Counted from the stretch's first letter, positions 33,601 through 47,300 are shown. The stretch: DNA of 64,000 nucleotides from Pampus argenteus (GCA_036937835.1 CM072879.1:18414001-18478000), one strand, 5' to 3'. Program-made: numbers and translations. Notes: a model not told the origin generated them from the sequence alone.

Positions 33601-36600
33601 GGGCTGGAGGTCGGTATAATGGGAGTGACGATGGACCAGGGTTCTGGCACGGCCGGAAAACGCATCCGGAAACCCTCACTGCTTTATGAGGGCTTTGAGA
33701 GTCCTGGGATGCCCCCCCTCAATCAGATGATGCATTCAGGACCACCACAGCCCACCGTGAAGGACCCCAGCCGACAGGGGAGGATGACAAACCAGCTTCA
33801 GTTTCTACAGAAAGTCCTGCTCAAGTCTCTGTGGAGGCATCACTTCGCCTGGCCCTTTCACGAACCCGTAGACGCCGTCAAGCTCAGCCTGCCTGTGAGT
33901 GCGAGTGACGAGAAACCTTTTTTCTTCTTCTGTAAAACCAGATGCCGCTTAACTCAGTTTTAACGATCAGACTTACAACAGGTTTATCTCCAAGGTCACG
34001 TTTAAACTAAGTTTCTCCAGGTGTTGTTAAAAAGTTGTTGTCACCATCAATTTTAATCACTTGTGACTATTATATCACTCCAACTGTGTTTCTAAAGTTG
34101 GTTCAATAAAGAAAATTTAGGAATGTGTTTTGTTAGCACGCTTCTTTGGAATATTTTATTATATTACTCTTATTTTTTCTAATGAAGCTGTAATTGGTCA
34201 AATAATAATTTTAGGATGTAGTAGCCACTGTTTGTTCTCCTGAGAGTCTCTGTCTCCTTCCAGGACTATCATAAGATCATCAAAACCCCCATGGACATGG
34301 GCTCTATTAAGAGGAGACTAGAGAATAACTACTACCGCAGCGCCAGTGAATGCATGCAGGACTTCAACACCATGTTTACCAATTGCTACATTTATAACAA
34401 GGTAAGAATATGTGCGAGATATTGTGAGCATAAGTCAACCTGGCAAGAGCTTGAACATGTGCCAAACATGATGTTTTGTGTCCACAGCCGACAGATGACA
34501 TAGTACTGATGGCCCAGTCTCTGGAGAAGGCGTTCCTGCAGAAAGTGGCTCAGATGCCCCAGGAGGAGGTAGAGCTGGCCCCTCCCCCTCCGCGGATTAA
34601 ACCGGGCAAACTTGGCAAAAAAGGCAGAGGTGAGCACCGGCAGACGCAGACATGCAGAGTCTAATCATCATACATATTGTTTAAGCGCTTACAAATCAAA
34701 CATTTTCAATCATTACCTTCTGCTTCCTCTCAGTCTCCGGCGGAGTGACGACAGCTCATCAGGTTCCAGCAGTCTCCCAGTCGGCGTACTCTCCTCCCAC
34801 CCCGGAAACACCCGACTCCCTCCTCTCCACCCCACCGCAGACGCTTTTGACCAAGAGCCTGCCTCTGTCTCTCGCTACTGAACAGAGCACACCCACCATT
34901 ACGGGTCTGCTTCCCACACAGCCCACTGCTAAGGTAATGCTAACATTGTGCAGATATTTTCTTGAGTAGTAAAGAAGGTGACAAATATGTGACTGTAGTC
35001 AGAATTTGGCTGTTCCTTCTCTGACCCACCGGTCTTCTTCTCTTCAATCACAGAAAAAAGGTGTGAAGAGGAAAGCGGACACAACCACCCCGACCACTGT
35101 AGCCATGCCCATCATGAGCACCATGGGCGTCAGCGGCATCAGCCTGGGGATGGGTGGCGGGCTTGACTCCCCGCTCACCCTCACCTCTCTGGGGGTAGAC
35201 CACAACTCTGGCCTGGGGATGGGCCAGGGCCTCAGCCTCAGCCAGGGCATGGGGATGGGCATGGGGATGGGGATGGGCATGGGCCGTGGTGGAACAGTGA
35301 TGATGGGTGCCAAAGCAGCAGGAGGAGGCAGACGAGGAGGGAGTGGACGACCCATCAAACCTCCTAAGAAGGATTTACCGGATTCCATCCTGCCGACACC
35401 GGTGCGCCGCAGCAAGCTGAGCCCGCAGCTGCGCTACTGCAACGGCGTCCTGAAGGAGCTGCTGTCCAAGAAGCACGCGGCGTACGCATGGCCCTTCTAC
35501 AAGCCCGTCGACGCCTCAACACTTGGCCTCCATGACTACCACGACATAATCAAGCAGCCCATGGACCTCAGCACCATTAAGGTACATTTCTTTGGACACA
35601 CACACACACACAGGTATTTTTAAAAACATTATTTAAATATTTGGCTAAAATCTCTTCTCCTCTTTTCTTGTCTCCAGCGGAAGATGGACAGCAGAGAGTA
35701 TCGTGATTCCCAACAGTTCTCTGCAGATGTCAGACTGATGTTTTCCAACTGCTACAAGTACAACCCCCCTGATCATGATGTGGTGGCCATGGCCCGAAAA
35801 CTTCAGGTAACTTATTTACTCCAGTAATATGACTTGCAGTTATTGAACTTTTTGCTTAAAGCTAATTCAGTTGTATCGTTAGTTTCTCCAATGAATCTGC
35901 ATTCTTGTTTTTCATCTATTTGCCGTTTTCTCTTACAGGATGTCTTTGAGTTCTGCTTTGCTAAGATGCCGGACGAGCCTCCGGCACCTCCGAGCTCCTC
36001 ATCCTCGTCGTCCTCCTCTTCGTCATCATCCGAGAGTGAACTCAGCAGTGAAAGTGAGGAGAGCGAGAGCAGCCCCAGCTCTGACTCTGAGGAGGAGCGG
36101 GCAAACCGCCTGGCAGAGCTGCAGGAACAGGTATGCACTGTTCTAATGTACACAAACACACATCAGGGCAGACATCCAGCCTCTGCTTGTATCATCTCCT
36201 GACCGTCGTTTTATTCTGACCCGTTTGTCTTTCTGTTTCCCTGCAGCTAAAAGCCGTACATGAGCAGCTCACCGCGCTCTCACAGGGTCCCATCGTCAAA
36301 CCCAAGAAAAAGAAAGAAAAGAAAGACAAGAAAAAGAAGAAAAAGGTAGAAAAAGAGAAGCATCGGAGAATAGAGGAAGAGTTGACACCAATTCGGCCGG
36401 CAAAGACCCCCAAAATCACCAAGACTCCAAAACCCAAGAGCAACCGAGCGGTGGGCGTTCCTGTAATTCCTATAAAGAAGGCGCCGAGCAAGAAAAACAA
36501 CAAGAGCAAGTGAGTCCTGCCACCTGCTGGCCAGTGTTGTAAATGCTAGTATGTGGTAAATGACCTACAGGACAAAGTATAGAAATTGTTATTGTAGTTT

Positions 36601-37674
36601 TAAGTAGATTTCACTCATAATCTGATCGTCTCTCCGTGTTCTTCCCTCCTGTCAGATCCAAAAAGGCAGGCATGACGTTCAACATGCCTCAGGCTATCCC
36701 TGAGCCCGTAGTGCCTCATTTCGACTCTGATGAGGAGGAGGAGACGGCGCCCATGTCGTATGATGAGAAGCGTCAGCTCAGCCTGGACATCAACAAGCTG
36801 CCCGGTGAGAAGCTGGGCCGCGTCGTTTACATCATTCAGTCCCGCGAGCCGTCGCTCCGAGACACCAACCCCGAGGAGATCGAGATAGACTTTGAGACGC
36901 TGAAGCCGTCGACGCTGCGGGAGCTGGAGAGATACGTCATGACATGTCTGAGGAAGAAACCCAGAAAGCCATATGGTAAGGAGAGCGAGGGGACGGCATA
37001 GTGTCCACTTTACATCCACAATGTTTCTGTCTTCTGCTTTTGTTGTTACTATGGTTGCATTTACAGTTCAGTGGTAGGAGTAGAAGTATTTCTTCTTCTG
37101 TCTCATTGATGTTTTCTGTTTACCAGCAGCAAATAAGAACAGTGCAGGCAAATCCCGGGAAGAGCTCGCCCTGGAGAAACAGATGGAGCTGGAGAGAAGG
37201 CTGATGGACGTCAGTGGGCAGCTCAACTCTGGAAAGAAGCCCGTAAAAGCCAAACGTAAGTCGTCCGTACTGCCTCGGATGGATAGATTACATTTTAATG
37301 TCAAAATCTTCTCAAATGTGAATACTACCTGATATATTTATAGACCAAATGACTAATAAATGATGATTAGTGTGTAGACGTTCAGAAATATGCAGATTAT
37401 GTCACTTAAAAAGATGCAGTTGTGATAATCAACAAGTATATATTTACATTTAGTTATGTATAGAACCACATTTCATTCATGTTTTAGTGATTATTAAAAG
37501 TCATATGCAGCACATCATCCTAACTGTGTGTGTTTGTTCTCGTTAGCAGAGAAACCGGCGGCGGAGGCTAACACCCAGCCGTCACGTCTCAGCGCCAGTA
37601 GCTCCTCCTCAGACTCCTCTTCATCATCCTCCTCCTCCTCATCCTCAGACACAAGCGAATCAGACTCCGGCTGA
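30647..37674 (+). CDS. brd2: Bromodomain-containing protein 2 (BET family)
   Basis: Twelve coding exons: 30647-30678, 33591-33894, 34264-34401, 34488-34629, 34734-34933, 35054-35581, 35678-35806, 35939-36130, 36247-36509, 36656-36975, 37127-37255 and 37547-37674. They give about 834 codons plus stop. The small first exon supplies MDMAVNPLLDS and splices in frame to SHVGLEVG. Bromodomain 1 (about residues 75-185) keeps the acetyl-lysine Asn in YIYNKPTDD. Bromodomain 2 (about 390-498) keeps it in YKYNPPDHD. A nuclear signal KKKGVKRKAD bridges exons 5 and 6. The ET domain (about 675-748) starts MSYDEKRQLSLD. Serine/acidic tracts follow each block. It binds acetylated histones and recruits transcription machinery. 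It is a fixed framework gene of vertebrate MHC regions (RING3). Confidence 0.97.
30679..33590 (+). other. brd2 intron 1 (2.9 kb)
   Basis: The left part (to about 31140) is CpG-rich and includes GCCGGCGCCATCTTCGG (about 30939), a typical housekeeping promoter or enhancer feature. The remainder is AT-rich with T-runs. I saw no coding exon that joins in frame. Confidence 0.6.
35215..35295 (+). repeat. Met-Gly codon repeat inside brd2
   Basis: Repeated GGGATG/GGCATG units encode MGMGMGMGMGMGMGRGG in exon 6, between the two bromodomains. It is in frame and lies in a linker that is variable in the family. Confidence 0.85.
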
Positions 37675-38411
37675 GAGTTTCTATATATATAAAAATATAT
37701 ATATATATATAAATAAATATAAATATTAAAAGGGGGGGTCGTGTGACAGATCCTGTGTGTATCGCTTCCCACCAAGTGGACTGAACTGTAGTAGAGCTGC
37801 TGACGACGGAGCCGCAGGGCGGATCAGACAGAACCGGTCCGACCCAACAAGTGTGCAAGAAGAAAGACAGAGATGGAGCTTTCCCTGCGCTCGGCTCACT
37901 CATCCGTCCGCTGGATGGGACAACAGGACGGTGGAGGACGGGAAGGAGGATTTGTCCTATGGAGGAGGAGCGAGGGACGCTCCATCTCCTTCAAACATAA
38001 AGGAGAAGAGCGACGCATGTGTTGGAGGGATAAGGGTGCTAGAGCCAGAATCTGTCGTATTTCTGGAGATGATTTTCCCTTCTTACCATGCTCCCTGTCT
38101 TTATGCTGTATAGATAAGGTGTACAGTTATATAAATATCTATTTTTCTTTTATAAAGAAGCATTTTATGGAGCTAATTTATTCCCTCATTCTGGGGAAGA
38201 TGAACTGGCATGGGCGGAGTTGTGTTCTTAGTTTTGTCTTTTTTTTCTTTTTCTTTTTCTTGAGTGACAAAGAGGGTTGAGGGGAAACGTGTGTGTGTGT
38301 GTGTGTGTGACGTATGTGTGTGTGTGTGTGTGTGTTGGTGTGTGTGTGTGTGTTATGAGTGTGTGTGTTGGTGTGTGTGTTATGAGTGTGTGTGTGTGTG
38401 TGTTGGTATGA

Positions 38412-38454
<43 letters not shown>

Positions 38455-39690
38455 GGTATGAATGTGTGTGTGTGTGTGTGTGTGTGTGTGTTGGTATGAA
38501 TGTGTGTGTGTGTGTGTGTGTGTCACGTATGTGTTTTTGCATGCACCCATGCGAGCGTTAGATCCGGCACCACCAAGTGCAGCCTTGTAAAGTTCCTCAT
38601 AGTCTTGACGCAGGCGTTGAAAAAGCAGTCTGCACCAGAAGCACCTTGGTTCAGTAGAATACAGAATGCATGCAATACAGAGGAGCTGGCAGACGTTTGC
38701 ATACTCGTGTACTACTTTACTGCATCCTTGTGTACTCATGTAGGGGGGTTGGCCACTGTACAGAAATGTGACATAGTTCAGTCGGTTGAGTTTCTAAGAT
38801 AATATTTCTGTTTCCATGTGTGCTGTTTCCATTTCAACTTCTCTGTAAACATGTGTTGCTACTTTTTTTTTTTTTCTTCTTCTTCTTGTGACCAATCTGC
38901 TAATAAATTGTCAGGGCGCGCCTCGTCCGCTCACCTGTACCCAAATAACATCTTGGTTCTTTTGATTTCTTTTGTCTGGTTCTTATTTGATTTTTTTTTT
39001 TTAAATTAAAATATAGATGAAGCATTTTTTTTTTCCCATGACCATCACTTCTTATCATCATAGTCACATAATGTTTTGATATTTAAAACAATTTGGCCTT
39101 TAAGATCTACGGCAGCTGAAAGTTTTTATTTTCTGTATTGAGTTTTGTTAATTTTACTCGTGTGATTTTAAAAGATTAGTAATAACAGGTTGAAGAAGGT
39201 AAACGTGTCTTTTTAAAATATATTTTTAAATTGTGGCATCCAACAGCCCGTTTAACCAGTAGGCATAAACAGAAGGTTTAATGTTGTGAGTAATAATGCA
39301 CTGTTTGTTCTGGTGATACTACTAAACAATTTTGTGATTTTTTTTTTTTTATTTTTTTTTAGGTAAAGCGTGTATCAGTTTTTTTTTTCCTTTCTTTCTA
39401 AATCATATATGGCTTGAGATTGGAGTTAATGTATGTTTGAAACTGATAATTTATTTGAACGGAGATGAAAGTAATAAAGCTTTTAAGTCGAGGTCTATTC
39501 TGAAATATGCACAGGCTGTCAGGATTGTAGAAGTGTACATATTTTACAGTCTCAATCTTTGAGCATGTTTTTATTGTTTTTCCTTCAATAACTTTTTTTT
39601 GAGTTTTCAGTCTTATGGAGTTTGCCTCTGTACTTTACGCCATTTCATCTGAACGAGTGTACATAAATAAACTGAGAAATGTTCATCTTT
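37675..39690 (+). other. brd2 3' UTR
   Basis: A long U-rich trailer. Candidate poly(A) signals are AATAAA at 39473-39478 and 39666-39671. The second is followed by a T-rich downstream element. The stretch contains the GT repeat at 38291-38522. Confidence 0.6.
38291..38522. repeat. (GT)n compound microsatellite
   Basis: About 230 bp of TG repeats broken by TTGGTATGAATG and TTATGAG interruptions, in the putative brd2 3' UTR. Confidence 0.95.
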
Positions 39691-40750
39691 TCACTGTGTC
39701 TATTTTATTCACTGATAGGAAAACTTATTTATTATTATATTATATTATTATCTTATTTATTATATTTTATTTTAAAAACTGAATAACAATTAAAACCACA
39801 AGCGGTGTTGAAAATTAGACGAGACATAAAATAATATAAAACCACATAGTGAAGTGTTTCATGATCAGAAATGATCTCGAAGGTCTTTTAGCTCCATCTA
39901 GTGTTCAAACACTAAAAAAACACTTTGTTTTCGTAACTATCATGTTTATGCTTTAATATGCAACATAATACAAACATGTTGATAAAAACATTTTACAATC
40001 ACTCACTTTGTTTACTACTGTTTTTTTAAGGTTTCTGGTATCAGAGTTGATCAGTGTTACAATAAAAATCAAATATAAATCAACAAGTTAAATAAATAAT
40101 AATATAATAATAATAAATAATATCTGAGGTATGATAATATCACCACTTTAATTGAAACAGTGTAATATTGTATATAAAGAATATATAAAGAAAGAGATAA
40201 TAAAAAAATAAATTATTATTAATAGTTAAAAAAAACAAGAACAGCCAAACAACATTTTATTGTTTGGTTTTTTTTAGCAGCAATATGAGTATTTCATAGT
40301 ATTTGTTTTATGATTTATCTGAAAGTATCCAAATGTTGAAAATGAGAGAAAATGAGAGAAAGTCAAAATGATTTGAGAATGTGGGTTAAAAAAATGCAAA
40401 AAAATGTTTTCATCTCACAAAGTGAAATAGCACATTTAAAATAAATAATAACTTACTGAACAAATAATTTTTGAATTTGAATGATCAAAATGACTCATCA
40501 GCATTAATAATATTGTCCATTTTTTCTTTGATGTTTTTATTGTTAAAAGAGGAAGATTCATCATAAACCTTTTTGTACTGCAGAAATCTTCACATTCTGT
40601 TACTGTTTATTGTTTTCAGTTGTATTATTATGTGTTGTTGCCTTTTGTTTTTATAGGATTTTTATAGACATTTTCTTTTTGTAGGTAAAACTTAAGGTTT
40701 GGCGCCACCTGGCGGATAAATATGAGAACTACAACAACATTAAAACCATC
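39691..40750. other. Intergenic brd2-hsd17b8
   Basis: AT-rich sequence without ORFs or recognised elements. The hsd17b8 promoter must lie at its right end, where no TATA box was seen. The ATG context AACCATCATGGCGGC resembles a YY1-type start. Confidence 0.55.
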
Positions 40751-43004
40751 ATGGCGGCTGCCAGACTTATATCAAGGTTGACGCTGGTCACTGGTAAATT
40801 ATACATAGTTAAATATTTAAAAAGTTAAATACTAAAACCGGAAGCTGTTTCTGTTTGTAGGTTGTTGTTGTTTTTAACGAGCTTTTGTCGTTTTAACGAG
40901 TTAGCTCAGTTAGCTAATAATGCTAAACCAGTGTTAGCAGCCGTTTGGGTTCCAGCTGTTCGTCAGACAGTTTAGAGTCTAAACTTTAGACTAAAACAAG
41001 TTAAAGGTTCAGTTGGTAAAATCAACGTTGCTTTGGCTCTCAGTCGTAAATAAGGTGTTAAAGGGCAGTTTCACAGTTTTTCAAGTCCGCCTTAAACAAC
41101 AGTCAGATGTCCATATGTTAAAAGATGAGTACATTATGAATGGTCAGTTTATTACAGCAGATTATAGTTATTATTACAGCAGATTATAGTTATTATTACA
41201 GCAGATTGTGATTGATAAACGTCTGACAGTGATTAAAAATGTTGATCACTTCCTTCCCAAAAGCCCAAAGTGATGTGTTCAGGTGTCTTTGTTTTATCTC
41301 AACCAACCTAAAACTATTCAGTTTACTGTTATTGACGACTAAAGAAACCAGAAAATATTCACATTTGAGAATCTGCTGATCGATTTATCAATTAATCAAC
41401 TTGTTGCCGGATGAGAGACAACGAATGCCATGAAAATATCTGTAGCTCAAGTTAGTGTCTTTTCTTTGTGTGTGTTTTTTTGGTCATTTATTTTATGATG
41501 GTAAGTAATTAAGATGTTGCAAATAGGCCTTCGGGAAACACTTTATAGCTCAAACAACTAATCGATTAACTGATAAAATAATCAACATCTCCTCTCTGCT
41601 CAAACCCTGCTGTGACTTAGTTCTGCTTTCTTCCCACCCAGGAGGAGGCAGTGGGATTGGACGGGCGGTGTGCCAGCGTTTCGCCTCAGAAGGCGCCTCC
41701 GTGGTGGTCGCTGACATCAGCGAGGAGTCAGCCAATGAAACCCTGGAGAACCTGCCGAGCGACCTCAGAGGTCAGGGTCACATGGCGGCGGTGGTGGACG
41801 TGTCGTCAAAGGAGAGCATAAAGAGGCTGGTGTCGAGTATACAGGTGTGTGTGTGTGTGTGTTACAGCCCAGACTCACACTCTTATATCGTTAAAGTCAT
41901 AATGATCAACAGTTATCGTCTTCTTCCTCTGCAGGCTCGTTACTTCCAGCCTCCGTCAGTGTGCGTGAACGCAGCAGGCATCACTCAGGACGACTTCCTG
42001 CTCAGCATGGAGGAGGATCAGTTTGACAAAGTCATCCAGGTCAACCTGAAGGTGAAGAGCTGTGAATAAAGCAAATCAAGTGAATCCCTCTTAATGTCTG
42101 CATTGTACAAATGTTTATTCTCACTGAGAAAACTTCAAGAGAAGTCAAGAGGATTTTGACACAAGCTTGTTTTTTTTTACGATTTTTAATTTTCAGCATT
42201 TGTTTCCCTACAAACCAAACTGCAGCGAAATTCTGACGTTTCTCCTTTAACAAACTGACAGTTTAGTTTCGTGCTGCATCGGGTGAAAGATGTCAAACAG
42301 CATTTCCTAAAGTCCAACGTGACGTCCTCAAATATCTAATCAACAGTCCGCAACTCAAAATTGTTGCTACTGTCAATGTGAAGGTAGAATCAGGGAATTT
42401 GAACTTCTTTTCTCCGTCTCTCTCAGGGCTCCTTCTTGGTGACTCAGGCTGTCGCTCAGGCTCTGGTGGCCTGTGGCTCATCCAAAGGATCCATCATTAC
42501 TGTGGGCAGCATCGTGGGCAAGGTGAGATACAAGCAGGCCTGCGTGTTTTTAGCTGAAACACATAATAAAGGCTAAAGCAGGTGACGCATATGTTTTCTT
42601 CATAAATAAAAATCTCAGGATTTGAAAGGATGGATTTGAGTTCTTGAATATATATTTCATCTCTTTATACGGACTTATCCGTGTTTGTAGGTGGGAAACA
42701 TCGGACAGGTAAACTACGCCGCCTCTAAAGCTGGTGTGGAGGGTTTAACCAGGACGGCAGCCAAAGAGCTCAGCAGGTCTGAAGACTCTGATGCACAAAG
42801 ACACACAAAGACACACAAAGACACACGAAGACACACAAAGACACACGAAGACACACGAAGACACACGAAGACACCCGGAGACGGTTGGATTTTAATAGCT
42901 TCTGTTGGATTTCAGGTTTGGGATTCGGTGTAACTGTGTGCTGCCTGGTTTTATATCGACGCCGATGACGGATAAAGTACCAGAGAAGGTTATAAGCAAG
43001 GTAC

Positions 43005-43047
<43 letters not shown>

Positions 43048-44186
43048 ATACACGGTGTAGTTTCTATCATATCAACATTTCTTTGCAGGCAGCGATAGTG
43101 TTTCTGCTGAAAAATGAAACTATTTAAATAAAGTTTAAAATGTACTTAATGCAAATCATTAAAGTCATAATAAAATATAAAACTAGTTGTATTTGACGTT
43201 GAGTTATTTGTTTCCTAAATATATTAAAATCAAAAAATTTTGACCTTATTTTATAACTGTAAACATTAAGGGGTTATTTCACCCAAACCACAAAGACAGT
43301 GGCAAAAAAAAAAGAAAAAAAAAGTGGATGTTGCTGTTGTTTCAGTGTTACGGTGAGCTCAGATTATCTATTAAAGGGTCAGTTCACACAAATTCTCACC
43401 CCTCCTAATAAAACATTTCTCCACTGACGCCTACAGTAGTCGTATTTAATTCTGCAGATAGTTTTATTTTATTTGCTGTATTTTAAATAAAACCTGCTTC
43501 AAAACGACAGAGGTTCATTTGTGCTGTACAAAGACTCATTATTAATATTTAAATTCATATTTGCAGGAACGATGTTGACATTACTCGTTGTGTGTCATTG
43601 ACAAGTGTTTTATGTTAAAGTCGGACTGTCTTGTTGTCTTGTTGTGTTTCAGATGAAGTCCTTGGTGCCTCTGGGGAGGATGGGTGAGCCTGCAGGTCGG
43701 TAAAGACGTGCGTGAACGTCACAGAGTTGTGGGTTCGGCTCAGAGAGATTTTAAATGAGAAGGATGTGTTTTGTTGTGTTTTACTTGAGCGTTTTGAATG
43801 TGGATTTCAGGTTTCCTTTTGTATCATCTTTATCTGACATGTAGAAGACTTTATTCGACTAACAGCTGAGGCGTCATATAATCTTCAGATAAACTTTTAA
43901 ATGCAGTTTTGCTTAAAACAATCACCATCACATTTTTCTTTTGTGAAGTGAAATTCGGTGATGGATGCATGTGTGACTCGTTGCTTTTGTTCCTCCAGAG
44001 GTCGCTGATGTCTGCGCCTTTCTAGCTTCAGATGACTCTCGATACATCACAGGAGCAAACATAGAAGTGACAGGTAAAAGACAGTTTGTGACCAAAGATC
44101 AGCTTTTTTTTTATTTTTTAGGCACCTATCAGCTACTTTTATGTCTAATGTGTTGCTTTCTATCAGGTGGACTTTTCATTGGCTAA
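40751..44186 (+). CDS. hsd17b8: 17-beta-hydroxysteroid dehydrogenase 8 (SDR; 3-ketoacyl-ACP reductase alpha subunit)
   Basis: Nine exons: 40751-40793, 41642-41844, 41935-42051, 42427-42522, 42691-42776, 42916-43000, 43653-43695, 43999-44073 and 44167-44186. They give 255 codons plus stop, close to mammalian HSD17B8. It is a classical short-chain dehydrogenase. The cofactor loop TGGGSGIG spans residues 14-21, the NNAG-like block reads VNAAG (93-97), and the catalytic residues are Asn119, Ser149, Tyr162 and Lys166 (YAASK). The protein oxidises estradiol, and with CBR4 forms the mitochondrial fatty-acid-synthesis ketoacyl reductase. That is established in mammals and inferred here. The last exon encodes only the C-terminal GLFIG. 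It is convergent with col11a2. Confidence 0.96.
41153..41208. repeat. 22-bp repeat, about 2.5 copies
   Basis: Short tandem ATTACAGCAGATTATAGTT units in hsd17b8 intron 1. Confidence 0.85.
41845..41861. repeat. (GT)n at the hsd17b8 exon 2 donor
   Basis: The GT dinucleotide run begins with the splice donor itself, directly after exon 2. Confidence 0.85.
42794..42880. repeat. 10-bp minisatellite in hsd17b8 intron 5
   Basis: About eight copies of ACACAAAGAC/ACACGAAGAC, starting 18 bp after the exon 5 donor and filling most of this 139-bp intron. Confidence 0.9.
43002..43042. repeat. (CA)n microsatellite
   Basis: It begins just after the donor of hsd17b8 exon 6. Confidence 0.9.
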
Positions 44187-44312
44187 ATCAGCTGTCCGTC
44201 ACTTTGATGAAGACCAATGAGAGGCCAGTGATTCTACTTTTCATATCTCCTCATGGTTGTGATAAATACATCTGGTTGTGAACATGTACAGCATAAAGCT
44301 GCTTTTTGTGCC

Positions 44313-44318
44313 AATAAA
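44313..44318 (+). terminator. hsd17b8 polyadenylation signal
   Basis: AATAAA 127 bp after the stop codon, followed by a GT-rich stretch (TTGTGTTTGT). Confidence 0.75.
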
Positions 44319-44329
44319 CACATTGTGTT

Positions 44330-47300
44330 TGTACTGTTTCTGTACAGAATGCGTCTCTTTTGATATATAAAACTTAATTAAAGTAATATATTTACTCCTT
44401 CATGTGTCTGTGAAGCTTCCTATCCTTGTTTGGGGGAATTGAACCATTGAACAGACGTTTTCAGAGGTCAACAACGCTGCCACACCACCTCTGAGAGCTT
44501 TTCATTAAATCCTCAGGATGTTGGTTTTTGAAAACACTGCTGAAAGTTAAAGAGTTTGAGCTGCTGAACTCCTTAATTTCTGCTTGTTTGACATCTTAAC
44601 AGGCATTTCAATATTTCACCTGAGCATTAACTTTTAAAAACCGGCTTGTTTCTTGCTCTTTGTGGTACTCAGTCTTTTTTTCTGGCTGCTTGGTTAAAAC
44701 CAAAGTCAGCTGCCAAGTAAAACAACAGTTTGTCCTGTGAAAAAAAATGTCTTATGTGCTAAAATTCACAATTTAAACATTTGGCTGCAGAAAATTAAGG
44801 TTTCCGTTCAAGCACTACAAAAAGCCAAACTAATACACCCTTTACCATTAATACCATTAATTACTCCTTAAACAGTAACGACATCGGTCCATTTTAATGG
44901 GTGAAAACAACCTTAAAATGGCCTAAAACCCATGAAAACTATCTAAAATCTACTTGAATTGTCCCTTTAATTAAGAAATTAAGGCATTTTAAGGTACAAA
45001 TTGAGGGGTGTTTTTCATGTTTTTTGTAAATAATGGAATTTTAAGGTAAAAATGTTTGTTTCATAGTGCTCTATGATGCACGTTTAATGTCAAATAAACA
45101 AAACTTTAAATTGGTGAAAAATTCAAATGGCCACAAGGTGGTGCTGTTTCATTTTGTAAAACTAATAGCCAGTGGTACAAACATACACAAATCACAACTC
45201 AGCTATGATAAAATAAATAGAAAAATGATAATAGATAATAATCAGATTCATCTGACATCTTCAGGACATTAATAATGTAGTAATTATCTATTAAAAACTA
45301 ATTTAACAAGCCGACAAATGAGCTAACAAAGCATAAACAAGCCGTTCGCTGAAAAATGTGTTGCTAGTAAATAATAACAAACATAACATTGTGTTCAACA
45401 GCCAAAACAAGTCAGCTATTGAGTTATATCTACAAATTTCACTCCAAAACGTAACCTAAATTGTATTTTCTCCCCATTTCTACGGTAACATAAACCTAGC
45501 GCTAATGTTAGCTGTTACTTAGACAGTATGAATTACTAGCTTAATTTCTTTTAAACAATATTCATCAAAAACATCTAAGTTTAAATAAAAAATCATAAAA
45601 TTACTTTCTACCTTAGCTTTAAAAAATAAAGAAAATAAAGAAAAAGAAAAAAAGACAAGAAGAAGAAAACCAGATTTTACAAAGGTAAACATCCAGATTT
45701 ATAAAGAAACACTACATATACAAACACAACACACACACGTAGGATACTGTCTGAGGTTTTCTCTTAATGTGACACACAAAAAAGTATAAAAAAAAGTAAA
45801 AGCTTGATTTCCTGCCTTCATGTATACTAAGTGTATAAGGGAGAAACAGCGCCACCCTGTGGCCATTTGCAGTAAAGCAAGGAAGGACCCGTGATGAAGA
45901 AAAACAAGAGTCAAGCAGCTCTTTTTAAAAAGATTATATATTACAGAAACAAGGATTTAAAAAAAATACTTACACACATTATAAAATAATACTTTTTTCT
46001 CTTTTCAGCACCATAATTCTTATGTTGAAATGTTCGTCTTCAACACAATTAAAACAAATATTTGAGGTCTGAACAATCTCAAGGGTAGATTTTTTTAATT
46101 TTTTTATTTTTTAAGGCTTTGGCCATCCCGCCCATGTTTCCCTGCTATATTAAAAAAAAAAAAAAAAAAAAGAAAGAAAAATAAACCAATAAATCCAGAG
46201 CCCTAGAATGACATCACCCCTTAATCTAATTAATGACATTTAATCCCACGGTGGCTGACTGAGTTGTGTCTTCCCTCTCACAACATTTCTCCTTCCTGCT
46301 GTAGTCTTTCGAAGATCAAAAAATTATTATATTATCTAGTAAAAACTGTATTTCTGTGATGCATTTCAAAGCCCAGTGAAGCAGTGAAACCAACACAACA
46401 GTAGCGACGACAAGGAAATGTGACAGAACTGGAGAGTCACCATTTAATCATTACAGTGGAAGCAAAATTTAACAGCACAGTACAGTTGATGAAAACACTA
46501 TATAAAAAAAAGGGATATTACAAATAAAATATGGCCACAGATTCTTTGGTTGTACAAAAGGAGTTTGGACAGGGCGTGAACAGAAGCACCATAACTCAGG
46601 CTGGCAGTTGAGTTTAACATGCAATCAGGAAATAAATACAAATGAAATATACCACATTTAACTGGAATATTTGGTTGTTGTTGGTTTGTTTGTTTTTAAT
46701 CTCAAAGCACCCTGTTTGTTTTAAATAAATACAATAGAATATCACTATTTCTGTACAAATGAAATGTAATGCACATTTTCCCCAGTAAAAAGCTGTATGA
46801 AATAGTAAAAAGAGACTAAAGAAAAAAAATGGAGGACTCAAAGTGAATACTAAAACGTTTATGCTTTGGTATAATTAGCACCTTACCACACAGTTGTATT
46901 TCAATAACGCATGCATTTTATTCACTGCTGCAGAACATAGCAAAAAGAAGAAGGAGGGAACTTTGAAACTCATATACATATTTAAACCTCGACGATGTTC
47001 TGTGATTGGATGAGAAATCAGGAAATGTGTTCTGGATGTAAAAAACATGTTGGACTGGTGTGTGGTAGCGAGCCTGGCAGCGTGATTCAGGGTTTTAAGA
47101 GAATCAGGCCTTTTTAAAAGTACAATAACGTGACGTTCAGCTCAGTTTACAACAACAATGGCTTTTGATTCACTCATCTAGGTAAAGACACGTCTTCTGT
47201 CCGGCCTCACATGCAGGTTTTTGTCCAACATTAACAAATGAACACTTCAGAGTTGATGCTGCTCTCTGGGCTAAAGGAGAGTCAGACTCTTTTACCCTCG

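Noticed and set aside
35044..35415. 123-codon minus-strand ORF
   Set aside because: Antisense shadow of brd2 exon 6.
38228..38542. Thr-His repeat ORFs
   Set aside because: Translation of the GT microsatellite in the brd2 3' UTR.
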